Assembly (NCBI RefSeq): GCF_003545715.1 | Contig: NZ_QVNU01000004.1 | Coordinates: 496,001 to 560,000 of the forward strand | Reading direction: 5' to 3' | DNA length: 64,000 bases | From: Taibaiella koreensis | GTDB taxonomy: Bacteria; Bacteroidota; Bacteroidia; Chitinophagales; Chitinophagaceae | In this document: positions 44,366 to 52,173 of the stretch, in pieces | How positions within the stretch are numbered: the first letter of the stretch is position 1 | Layout of the letters: every line of letters starts with the position of its first letter | Position numbers and translations under genes: made by a program | Notes under the pieces: model-generated | The model's database searches: none | The model's input: the letters and a program-made list of their open reading frames with translations, nothing else | What the model was told of the DNA's origin: nothing

Positions 44366-44493
44366 GACTATCCCGATAGAGGAAACAGGATACAATTTGC
44401 TTTTAAATAACGGTTGCTGAGCCTGTCGAAGCAACATCTTTGTCCTTTCGACAAGCTCAAGGACCGGCTTTGTTTCCTATATCGGGATAGTCA
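44366..44493. repeat. Inverted-repeat-bounded element, copy 3 (128 bp)
   Basis: The ends are 21-bp inverted repeats with one mismatch (left begins GACTATCCCGATAGAGGAAA; right end at 44473-44493). They differ from copy 1 by a compensating change at the CCGG/CCCG position on both sides, so the two ends co-vary. The interior is unrelated to copies 1 and 2 and contains two TTCGACAAG-type repeats (about 44412-44433 and 44446-44466). It lies in the 44232-44554 gap after the lanthipeptide terminator. Confidence 0.75.
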
Positions 44494-44554
44494 GTAAAAA
44501 GAAAACCGGCCCACAGTGTGGACCGGTTCCAGATTATCTTGTATTATTCATTCC

Positions 44555-46969
44555 TTACTTCCGGCTGAGGCTTACCGCATGTTCCTGCTCTTCGTCAAGC
44601 GTACGGCCATTGTCCGCCGCATTTTCTGGGATCACTACGCTTACCCTGATGGCTTTGAGCCCGTTCACGCCCTGCAGCTCTTCCAGCTCCAGGAATTCGA
44701 TCTCGTCGGTAAGTATATGCTGGTCCTGCAGGTAATGGATATGCGAAATATATTCTTCCACATCCTTGGGCTGAAAATAGACCATAGCGATCTTTCCCGG
44801 CTGTGTGAGGCGTTCGTTGCTATCTTTGATCAGCACCTTATCAATCCGCTTCTTGATCATTTCGTAGCGGATGTTATAGGCGCCTTCCACATCGAAACGG
44901 TGCTCGTCGTTACGGAAGCTGATGTCGATAGTATTGGCATGTACAAAGATCAGCTGTGTGGTCTCCAGCTTGCGGGGTAGCTCGGCCTGCAGGTTGTGTG
45001 TGAGCCGGGCTATAATGGCCATTGAGTTCAGCTGCCACAGGCGCAGGTTCTTCAGGTACAAAGGGTGGAACTCCTTGTCGGGAGTAATGGATTGTCCGAT
45101 ATAGATATCATACTCGATACCATCGCTCCTGAATTTTTCGAAATAGCAGGGATAAGTGCCTTGTATTTCGACGTTCATCTGCTCGAGCAGGTTGCCGATA
45201 GTACGGTTCAGCATCTGCAGCGAGTCTTCAAGGGCCTTGCGGTTGTTATGCGCTACACCACCCGGGGCGATAGCGGTAAAATAATGGTCGATAATGGATG
45301 CCGTGCGGGGATGCGTCAGACGGAAATGTCCCAGGAAGGGCATGATCTCTTCCTCGAAGTAGAGGTTAAGCTGGAACTCATCGTCGGAAGAAATAAAATC
45401 CCTGATCTGCTCCAGCCATTTACGGCTCTTGAAGATCATTTCGCTGGTGAGCCCCATATCTCGGTGATCGCGCAGCTGATCCAGCGTGCTGATGAGTATC
45501 TCGAGCTGGCGCTGCATATCCAGGCGCAGCGCGTTGTTCCGCTCCAGGGTAGAGTTGCGGATATCGATAGCGCCGTACAGCGGGTTTACATCGGAGAAGT
45601 ACACCTGCGCTACCTCGGCCCTGGGGTCCATCTTGCGCTGTTGCAGGTAGTCGAAGGCGACTTCGTTGAAACGCCATTCCACCGCGGGCTGCAGCGAGGT
45701 AAATTTCTCCTTCACGGTATTGTCCAGGGTAATATTGTAATCGTCGATCGAGGTTTGCAGCAATTGCTCCAGCAGCGGGATAGCGGGTTCCAGTGCCGAC
45801 AGCATATTCTCGTTAAGCACATTCTTTTCCCGGCTGTACACCGTAAGCATACCCACCAATTGTTTTTGGAAAAAGATAGGCAGCACGGCGAGGCCTTCCA
45901 CACCGATCTCACGCAGTACTGGATAAAAATCATCCTCTCCGTCGACAACCTCGCTTACATTTTTGCGGAAGATAATCTGCGGATCGGCCGAATAACGCTG
46001 TATGGTTTCCACGTAAGCGTTCATCGACATATTATAGCGGCTGCATACCTGCTGCATATTCTCATTCAGCCCGTCGAAACAATTGGTCACCAGCTTGCCG
46101 TTCAGCTTGATCACCGGCGTTAGCTCTATGTCCAGCAGGTTGTTGCCCATCAGCTCCTTGAGGGAAGAGGTGATATCGGCATAGATCATCTGACCCGGCG
46201 CCAGGTTCACGATAACATCTTTGATATGCTCCAGCACATATTGTGCGGTAATATCTTTGATACCGATAATAGCAAAACCGTCGAAGCGGAAGCGATCCAG
46301 GGGCAAAAAGCGCTGTAGTATCTCAAGCGCGCCAAACTTGCTGTCTTCCGAAAGCCTGATGTTCTCGAAATTGATCTCCGGCAATACATCTTCATAGCTT
46401 ACGTCGAGAAAGCGTGTGTCCACTTCCAGGCGATAATATTTATTAAGTCCCGTATGCTCGTCCCTGATGTGATGGATCATTTCGTTCTGCACCGGCGCGA
46501 AAGAAAAGCCATAGAGCTTTTGCAGCGCCAGGCTATATATATTGGCCAGGCGCATTTTACGCTTTTCTTCGAGATCGACCGCCGGCATTACTCCTTTTTT
46601 AATGCCGCCCATTCCATTTTCCAGGAAAGCATAAAGCGCATTGGTACCAAAAAACAGCTGAGGGTTAAACGGTACCGAAAGCGCCCACAGGTCTTCATTT
46701 TCGTCGACAATAGGCGCTGCCAGGGTAATATAGATGAGCTCAAACAGCTCCCGATAGGCTTCCACCTGGTCCAGAGGTATCTCCTGGTCCCAGCCGGGGA
46801 ATGCCATGATGCGATCGATCACGTACCGGAGCTGCTGTACGCGCACTCCGGAGCCACCGTTGTTTATTTTCTCCTTCAAAAAGCGGACAAAGGGCGCTAC
46901 TGAAAGCACCGAATGTACCCGCTGGAAGGGAAATTCATTATCAATTAAATTTAATAGATTGGTCTTCAT
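44555..46969 (-). CDS. GAF-domain protein
   Basis: The ATG at 46969 gives 804 residues (MKTNLLNLIDNEFPFQRVHS); the open frame extends further but overlaps the upstream gene. The N-terminal about 330 residues are unfamiliar. A GAF domain seems to lie at about 345-470 (the segment VLREIGVEGLAVLPIFFQKQ and LVGMLTVYSREKNVL), followed by a long helical region. GAF domains bind small ligands or sense redox. No kinase, cyclase or DNA-binding output is recognisable. It follows the metallophosphoesterase gene by 31 bp and is probably co-transcribed, so the two may share a pathway. Confidence 0.75.
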   Translation of the reverse strand: MKTNLLNLIDNEFPFQRVHSVLSVAPFVRFLKEKINNGGSGVRVQQLRYVIDRIMAFPGWDQEIPLDQVEAYRELFELIYITLAAPIVDENEDLWALSVPFNPQLFFGTNALYAFLENGMGGIKKGVMPAVDLEEKRKMRLANIYSLALQKLYGFSFAPVQNEMIHHIRDEHTGLNKYYRLEVDTRFLDVSYEDVLPEINFENIRLSEDSKFGALEILQRFLPLDRFRFDGFAIIGIKDITAQYVLEHIKDVIVNLAPGQMIYADITSSLKELMGNNLLDIELTPVIKLNGKLVTNCFDGLNENMQQVCSRYNMSMNAYVETIQRYSADPQIIFRKNVSEVVDGEDDFYPVLREIGVEGLAVLPIFFQKQLVGMLTVYSREKNVLNENMLSALEPAIPLLEQLLQTSIDDYNITLDNTVKEKFTSLQPAVEWRFNEVAFDYLQQRKMDPRAEVAQVYFSDVNPLYGAIDIRNSTLERNNALRLDMQRQLEILISTLDQLRDHRDMGLTSEMIFKSRKWLEQIRDFISSDDEFQLNLYFEEEIMPFLGHFRLTHPRTASIIDHYFTAIAPGGVAHNNRKALEDSLQMLNRTIGNLLEQMNVEIQGTYPCYFEKFRSDGIEYDIYIGQSITPDKEFHPLYLKNLRLWQLNSMAIIARLTHNLQAELPRKLETTQLIFVHANTIDISFRNDEHRFDVEGAYNIRYEMIKKRIDKVLIKDSNERLTQPGKIAMVYFQPKDVEEYISHIHYLQDQHILTDEIEFLELEELQGVNGLKAIRVSVVIPENAADNGRTLDEEQEHAVSLSRK

Positions 46970-47000
46970 TGTTCTGTTTATTTTAAGCAGCTGCCCGCCG

Positions 47001-50000
47001 TTAAAAGCGGAAACCCATCGCAAAATTGGGATACCAGCCTTCTTCCGAATAGGCCATATTGACCCGGAATACAGCAAGATTAGCCGGGGAAAGGAATAAG
47101 CCTGCCCCGACCCCATTGTGCCACTTATCCGATTGCTCGCCGCTCACCCACACTCTTCCGATGTCATAAAAACCCGCAATCCCAAACTGGCCTTTGAATA
47201 TATAATTGCCGAAGTCAGCTAAGGATATACGAAGTTCCAGATTATTATACAAAGAATGCTGCCCGGCGAAGCGATATTGTCGATACCCCAATAAATTTCC
47301 CTGACCGCCGAGGAACATGGATTGGTAAAACGCTGGATTTCCAATACTTATGCCACCCCCAAAACGGTCGGCCAGGACGATGGTCTGCCGGGCATTCAGG
47401 CTCTTGTACAAGGCAATCTCCGGCACAATGCGCATAAAGGACCGGGAATAGCTGTTCAAACCGGTATATCCCTGCAGTTCTATGTTGACATAAGTACCCC
47501 AGCGCGGCAATATTTTATCGTTGCGCTGGTCGAGGGTATAGGCGATAATAAGGCCCAGGTGCGTTTTATCCTTCTCTACGATGGCGCTGTCATAGCTGTT
47601 CAGTTTACTGGTCTGTTCAATAAAGCGACCGTCGTTCTCATGATCGTTAAGGTGATAATACTCCACGGAGGGTCCAATGCTTAAAGCGCTGCCCTTTTCG
47701 CCGCGCCAGCGGAGGGCGGTGGAAATATCGATCAGGTTGAACCGGGTACGGTAGTAGCGTTTGAAATTGCCTGTCTTGTCGAATTCCGTTTCGTTGCCAC
47801 GGCCGAAGAAGTTCTGGGTATTATCGGGCGCCTTAATATTGGCGTCGATCACCACATCGGCATTGCCGATGGCTTTGATAAATTCCCCGTTGTAGCGGAT
47901 ATGGAATGCCTCGGTACTGAACGAGTGGGACAGCATGAACTGGTGCAGGGCGGCATAAGGCAATTGCCGGAACCCCTTTTGCCGGGTAAGCCGCATACCC
48001 AGGCCCAGAGATAGCCCATCGTCGGGGTTGATGGCCGCCGTGATGAGCGGCAAACTGGTGTGGTACAGGTTTACCGGCGTAAAGGCCGTATTGAGACTGT
48101 CGTCGCGCAGGTGTTTCGCGAGCTTGCCTGTGCGTCCATAGTAACGTTCCTCTTCGCGGTCGTACAACTTGATCCGTTTACGGCTGTCGATAATGTTGTA
48201 GGCTTTATCGCCCTTGCCGCCGATCACCCGCAGCTTAACGCCTGAATGCGGTGTATTCACCACCAGGCTGTCGTCGCCCTTACCAATGTACAGGCGCAGC
48301 TCGCGGGTAAGGCTGCGCGGATATACTTTATCGAGAAGCGTATCCTTTAGCTCGCCCGATTTATTGATCTTCCGTATCAGCAGGTGTGTTGCATTTTTAC
48401 CAGGCACATCTTCGGCGAGCACGAATTCGTTCTTGTTGCTGGTATGGATATCGACGATATTGTTGCTGAAGCGGTAATAGCCTTCCATGGCCTCTGCCAT
48501 ACCGTCGCGCCGCTGCTTCAGGGCCGACAGAAGCCAGTCGTGCCGTAAAGGATAGATATCTTTGGGCAGTTGCTGCAAACCTTCTTCCAGCACAGCGTCG
48601 GTCACCTGTGTTTTAAATTCCTGCTCGGCGCGCAGCCATTCGTCGTGGCTCATCTGGCTCGCAGGGTGCGCGTTCAGGAAGGCCGATTTATAGAGATAGT
48701 GATTGGCGCCGGTTTTTACATTGCCCTTAAAGCCATAGACCCGTGGCATCACAAACAAACGTTTGATCGCCGTGGGCAATATGCCTTGCGTAATGTTGAG
48801 CACCATGTCCCGGTCACGGGGAATAGCAACAAAATATTTGTCTTCGTCCTTACCATTTTTATTAAAAAAACGCCATTGATCACCATGACGGTCCCAGTCG
48901 GCAAACAGGACATCGATCATACGGGCTTTCAGAAAATTGTAGGCGTCATAGCTGTTATCGTTATCTTTTTGCAGATCCTTCAGCATTTTGATATAGTTCT
49001 CCGATTTGCCCAGGGGCTCTCTTTCCTCCAGCAGGCTTACTTTGCCTTCAAACAGCTTGCGGTACATACCCAGACTGCTATCGGGGGCGGCCACACCGAT
49101 TACCGGTACCGAATGCGGCACATCCAATGCTTTGGCTACCGGCGCAACAATTAACGCCGAATAGGGATGCTGTGCGCTGGTAGCATCGTCGAGCAGCTCC
49201 CGCACAAAGGTGCCCTGAAAAGGCACAGGCACTACCAGGTCGGGCTTTTTTTCCACGGTACGCAGCGCATACTCTTTGCCATTTGCATCTTGCAGGCGTA
49301 AAGATGTCGACTGGAAACCACCGCCCAGCTTTACCGGCTTAAGACCACCGGCAATCTCCGAGACACGGAGTACCGGCAGCATTGCGGGCTGGGTCCACTC
49401 TTTGCGGTAATTCTTTCCGAACACCAGCTGGTATAATTTTCCGTCATTGGCATAGGCAGCATGGGCTTGGGCCACGGTGCTGTCGCCTGTGATGGATTTG
49501 AACGCGGCGCCCTCTTTAGGCTTAAAAGGCTTGTAAGGACGGGTAAAACGGAATGCTTCGGTTACTTTACCATCCTGGTAGGTATAGAAAGTAAAACGGA
49601 CGTCGTTGTTGTACAGCTGGTCGGCCAGAACGTAACCCTGGGTAGCGGTGCCAAATAAGGAATGCTTTCCCTTAATGGTATAATTCTCTTTGGCGCCGCC
49701 GCCGCTCACGATCTGGAACTGGTTATCCTTTTTGTTGTCGATCAGCTGCAAACCGTGCTCATGGCCTGAAACGTGAATGAGATTGGGAAAGTCCCGGAAT
49801 ACATTATCTACACTTTTGATCATGTATTGGTACAGGGGATGCCGCACATCTTCCGGATTGGTAAAGTATTTGCGGAACAAAGGATAAATGCTCCCGATAC
49901 CCGGCAAGGGCACATACAGGTTCTTGCTCACCACCGTAAGCGGGAAAATATGGTCCTTCCAGGAGAAATAGCCGCCATGCGTGCCGTAACTCTGAAAGGG

Positions 50001-50624
50001 ATGGTGCGTGGCCAGCAGGATGGTCTTGTAACGATTTTGATAAAAAAGCTCCTGCAGGGCATTTACCACATCGGTGGTCGAGCGGCAATCGCAATCGGCA
50101 TCCTTGTTCTCTTTATCGAAGGGATATAGCCACCATTCGCTGTCGAGTGCGATCACGACCAGGCTGTCGGATATGGGAATGGCCACGGGATCGGGGCAGC
50201 CGTCGGGCGGCACCAGCTGCAGCAGCGAATCGCCCTGGCTTTGCAGGTATTGCCATTGCTGCTTGATCTTGGCCAGGCCCTGCGGTCCCATACGGTCCCA
50301 GTCGTGGTTGCCCGGCACGAAATACACCGGCGCGCCCTGCTCCCGCATTGGCTGATATTGCGATTTCAGTATCTCCTGCGTTAGTTTTTCTTCCGGGCTA
50401 CCGGGCAGTCCCATACCATGCGGATAAATGTTATCGCCGAGATAGAGCACCGTGGTCTTGCCTGGCAGTACCTGTGCGGCAGCGTGAGGGATCACCAGCT
50501 TTTGCTGATCATCCATTTCACCGGCGTCGCCGATCAGGATCACCCGCGAGCGGACCGAGTCCTGGGCCTGTAGCGCGGTAACATTGCAAAAGAATAAGAA
50601 CAGGACAGTAAAACATTGCTTCAT
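47001..50624 (-). CDS. Metallophosphoesterase fused to an outer-membrane beta-barrel
   Basis: The 1207-residue protein has a signal peptide (MKQCFTVLFLFFCNVTALQA). It starts with a calcineurin-like phosphoesterase domain (about 25-330): ILIGDAGEMD, YLGDNIYPHG, VPGNHDWDR, the His-rich ATHHPF and SGHEHGLQ segments supply the metal ligands. The middle (about 400-800) contains a kinase-like or unknown region (YALRTVEKKPDLVVPVPF...), and the last about 350 residues resemble a BamA/TamA-type barrel (RFGGGISIGNPAFY..., QGNLLGYRQYRFAGQ..., ending NFAMGFRF). The enzyme would face the outside or periplasm, anchored in the outer membrane. Phosphate scavenging is a reasonable guess. An ATG two codons upstream (50630) is possible. 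Confidence 0.85.
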   Translation of the reverse strand: MKQCFTVLFLFFCNVTALQAQDSVRSRVILIGDAGEMDDQQKLVIPHAAAQVLPGKTTVLYLGDNIYPHGMGLPGSPEEKLTQEILKSQYQPMREQGAPVYFVPGNHDWDRMGPQGLAKIKQQWQYLQSQGDSLLQLVPPDGCPDPVAIPISDSLVVIALDSEWWLYPFDKENKDADCDCRSTTDVVNALQELFYQNRYKTILLATHHPFQSYGTHGGYFSWKDHIFPLTVVSKNLYVPLPGIGSIYPLFRKYFTNPEDVRHPLYQYMIKSVDNVFRDFPNLIHVSGHEHGLQLIDNKKDNQFQIVSGGGAKENYTIKGKHSLFGTATQGYVLADQLYNNDVRFTFYTYQDGKVTEAFRFTRPYKPFKPKEGAAFKSITGDSTVAQAHAAYANDGKLYQLVFGKNYRKEWTQPAMLPVLRVSEIAGGLKPVKLGGGFQSTSLRLQDANGKEYALRTVEKKPDLVVPVPFQGTFVRELLDDATSAQHPYSALIVAPVAKALDVPHSVPVIGVAAPDSSLGMYRKLFEGKVSLLEEREPLGKSENYIKMLKDLQKDNDNSYDAYNFLKARMIDVLFADWDRHGDQWRFFNKNGKDEDKYFVAIPRDRDMVLNITQGILPTAIKRLFVMPRVYGFKGNVKTGANHYLYKSAFLNAHPASQMSHDEWLRAEQEFKTQVTDAVLEEGLQQLPKDIYPLRHDWLLSALKQRRDGMAEAMEGYYRFSNNIVDIHTSNKNEFVLAEDVPGKNATHLLIRKINKSGELKDTLLDKVYPRSLTRELRLYIGKGDDSLVVNTPHSGVKLRVIGGKGDKAYNIIDSRKRIKLYDREEERYYGRTGKLAKHLRDDSLNTAFTPVNLYHTSLPLITAAINPDDGLSLGLGMRLTRQKGFRQLPYAALHQFMLSHSFSTEAFHIRYNGEFIKAIGNADVVIDANIKAPDNTQNFFGRGNETEFDKTGNFKRYYRTRFNLIDISTALRWRGEKGSALSIGPSVEYYHLNDHENDGRFIEQTSKLNSYDSAIVEKDKTHLGLIIAYTLDQRNDKILPRWGTYVNIELQGYTGLNSYSRSFMRIVPEIALYKSLNARQTIVLADRFGGGISIGNPAFYQSMFLGGQGNLLGYRQYRFAGQHSLYNNLELRISLADFGNYIFKGQFGIAGFYDIGRVWVSGEQSDKWHNGVGAGLFLSPANLAVFRVNMAYSEEGWYPNFAMGFRF

Positions 50625-50662
50625 AGGCAAGCGGCAATTGCAGGTTTGGTTTGGTTGTCAAC

Positions 50663-50698
50663 AAAAAACCGGGTCGAAAGATGGACCCGGTTTTTTTT
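50663..50698. terminator. Terminator of the polyphosphate operon
   Basis: A 13-bp stem, six A:T pairs plus CCGGGTC (50669-50675) with GACCCGG (50684-50690), is followed by T runs on both strands. On the minus strand it ends the four-gene operon whose last gene stops at 50697. It also separates that operon from the metallophosphoesterase gene. Confidence 0.85.
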
Positions 50699-51281
50699 AT
50701 TTGAATATTTTTTTGGTCAGCCAGTGACTAAGGTAGCCACTGCCAATCCCAACGAGCGCCCCGGCGGCGACATCGGTGGGATAGTGCCGGCCCAGCCGCA
50801 TCCTGGAATAGCCAACAGAGGCAGCCCAGGCAAAGGCAGGTACCGTAACATACCATTTTTTGTATTGCAAAGATAAGGTGGTGGCCGTCGCAAAAGCAAG
50901 GGTCGTGTGTCCGGAAGGAAAAGATTTTCCATAAGACTCCGTGCTGGAATTGATCAGATCGGGATACCGCTGGGCCGGCCGCTCGCGGTTGACCAGGCTT
51001 TTGACGCCTCCGGAAACGGCCAGGCAGATACCGATGCTTAATGCCGACTCAAAGCTGTTCTTTATGGCTTGCTTGTCTTTGTAGATAAGGCCATAGGCCA
51101 GCGAACCTGCCGTAATCGTCGGCGCGGCATAATACACCGAATTGCTCGTTTGGAGCCAATAGGTTTGTCCGGTGGGATTGCGCGCATTGAATTTACGCAG
51201 CAAATCGATGTCCATGTTCTGGGATTGGGCCTGGTGGCAGACAACAGTGCACAGGCTAAAGCACACGATCACACGCTTCAT
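50697..51281 (-). CDS. PAP2 family phosphatase
   Basis: The 194-residue protein has a signal peptide or first helix (cleavage near QAQSQ). All three PAP2 motifs are present: KSLVNRERP (motif 1), PSGHTTLAF (motif 2) and SRMRLGRHYPTD (motif 3). It would dephosphorylate lipid or soluble phosphates at the envelope. It is the last gene of the run HD-PycTM, ppk1, SdiA-regulated-like, PAP2, starting 31 bp after the previous stop, and its stop overlaps the operon terminator. A related but longer PAP2 protein is at 29415-30260. Confidence 0.93.
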   Translation of the reverse strand: MKRVIVCFSLCTVVCHQAQSQNMDIDLLRKFNARNPTGQTYWLQTSNSVYYAAPTITAGSLAYGLIYKDKQAIKNSFESALSIGICLAVSGGVKSLVNRERPAQRYPDLINSSTESYGKSFPSGHTTLAFATATTLSLQYKKWYVTVPAFAWAASVGYSRMRLGRHYPTDVAAGALVGIGSGYLSHWLTKKIFK

Positions 51282-51312
51282 ACTAATACTGAATGGATTA
51301 GAGATACTAAAA

Positions 51313-52173
51313 TTAACGGCCCGGCTGCTGGAACATGAATTTCAGCACTGTCCCTTTTGCGGTATTGCCGGCCTCGTTTGAAATGTATAGGTTGTTGTCG
51401 ATATCAAAAGTTATGCCTTCGGGTTGCGGAAACAAGCCTGGGTCCAGTGCGACCACCTGTTTGGGATGCCAGTTCTTATCTGTAACCACCAGGGATTTGT
51501 TCACGGAGGAAAGGATGTACCATTCCTGGTTCCGCTTATTAAAAGTCAACGCAGAAGGCCTGAAACCGTTTTTCTTTTTCGGTTTTATCGTTTGTATGGC
51601 GTCCGTATTGATCTTGAAATTGCCGGTCATTGCCGGTCTTCCCTGTTCATCCAAATGCAGTATATAACCGCTCACTGAACCCGTCTTCCTATCCGCTCCA
51701 CAATTCTTACACAAAACATACAGGTTATCGGTAGCATCATCGGCGTACAAACCCTCGTATTCGCCCTCGGGAACCAGGTTTTTCCATTCCTGCACCGAAC
51801 TGATGGCTGCTCCTTTTGTTTCCTGAAGTGGAAAGTTAAACAAAATTCCGTCACTACGCAAAATTGTGATATATTTTTTTGTAATGCCCAGGTCTTCGTA
51901 ATCCCCGTGCTTGCCAAAATCCATAGCGGTAACCGGTTTGGGATGGCCGTTTTTCCAGTAAAACAGCTGCCCGTCCTCATCCTGTATGGCATACATGAGC
52001 TCCTGGCTGCCGGGGGCGAAGGCAATACCGGAGATCTCGGCCAGCTCTTCGGGCATCACATATTTTACCGGTTTGCTGAAATCGTAGCCGGCAGGGCTCT
52101 CAATCGTCTTTTCTCCTTTGCTGCAGGCCGAAAAGGCCAGCAACAGCAACGCCAAGGTCAGTATCCTGTTCAT
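51313..52173 (-). CDS. SdiA-regulated-type lipoprotein (beta-propeller)
   Basis: The ATG at 52173 gives 286 residues with a lipobox (LAFSAC, Cys near 17). The repeats resemble the SdiA-regulated/phytase-like propeller family: LAEISGIAFAPGSQELMYAIQDE, HGDYEDLGITKKYITILRSDG, EYEGLYADDATDNLYVLCKN, FRPSALTFNKRNQEWYILSS and FPQPEGITFDIDNNLYISNEA. Function in the family is unclear; some relatives are phosphoesterases. The gene overlaps the ppk1 stop by four bases (ATGA), so the two are translationally coupled. This ties it to polyphosphate metabolism by context. Confidence 0.8.
   Translation of the reverse strand: MNRILTLALLLLAFSACSKGEKTIESPAGYDFSKPVKYVMPEELAEISGIAFAPGSQELMYAIQDEDGQLFYWKNGHPKPVTAMDFGKHGDYEDLGITKKYITILRSDGILFNFPLQETKGAAISSVQEWKNLVPEGEYEGLYADDATDNLYVLCKNCGADRKTGSVSGYILHLDEQGRPAMTGNFKINTDAIQTIKPKKKNGFRPSALTFNKRNQEWYILSSVNKSLVVTDKNWHPKQVVALDPGLFPQPEGITFDIDNNLYISNEAGNTAKGTVLKFMFQQPGR

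Noticed and set aside
45065-46123. Rightward open frame of 352 codons opposite the GAF gene
   Set aside because: No domain, and the minus-strand gene is better supported by its start, length and GAF region.
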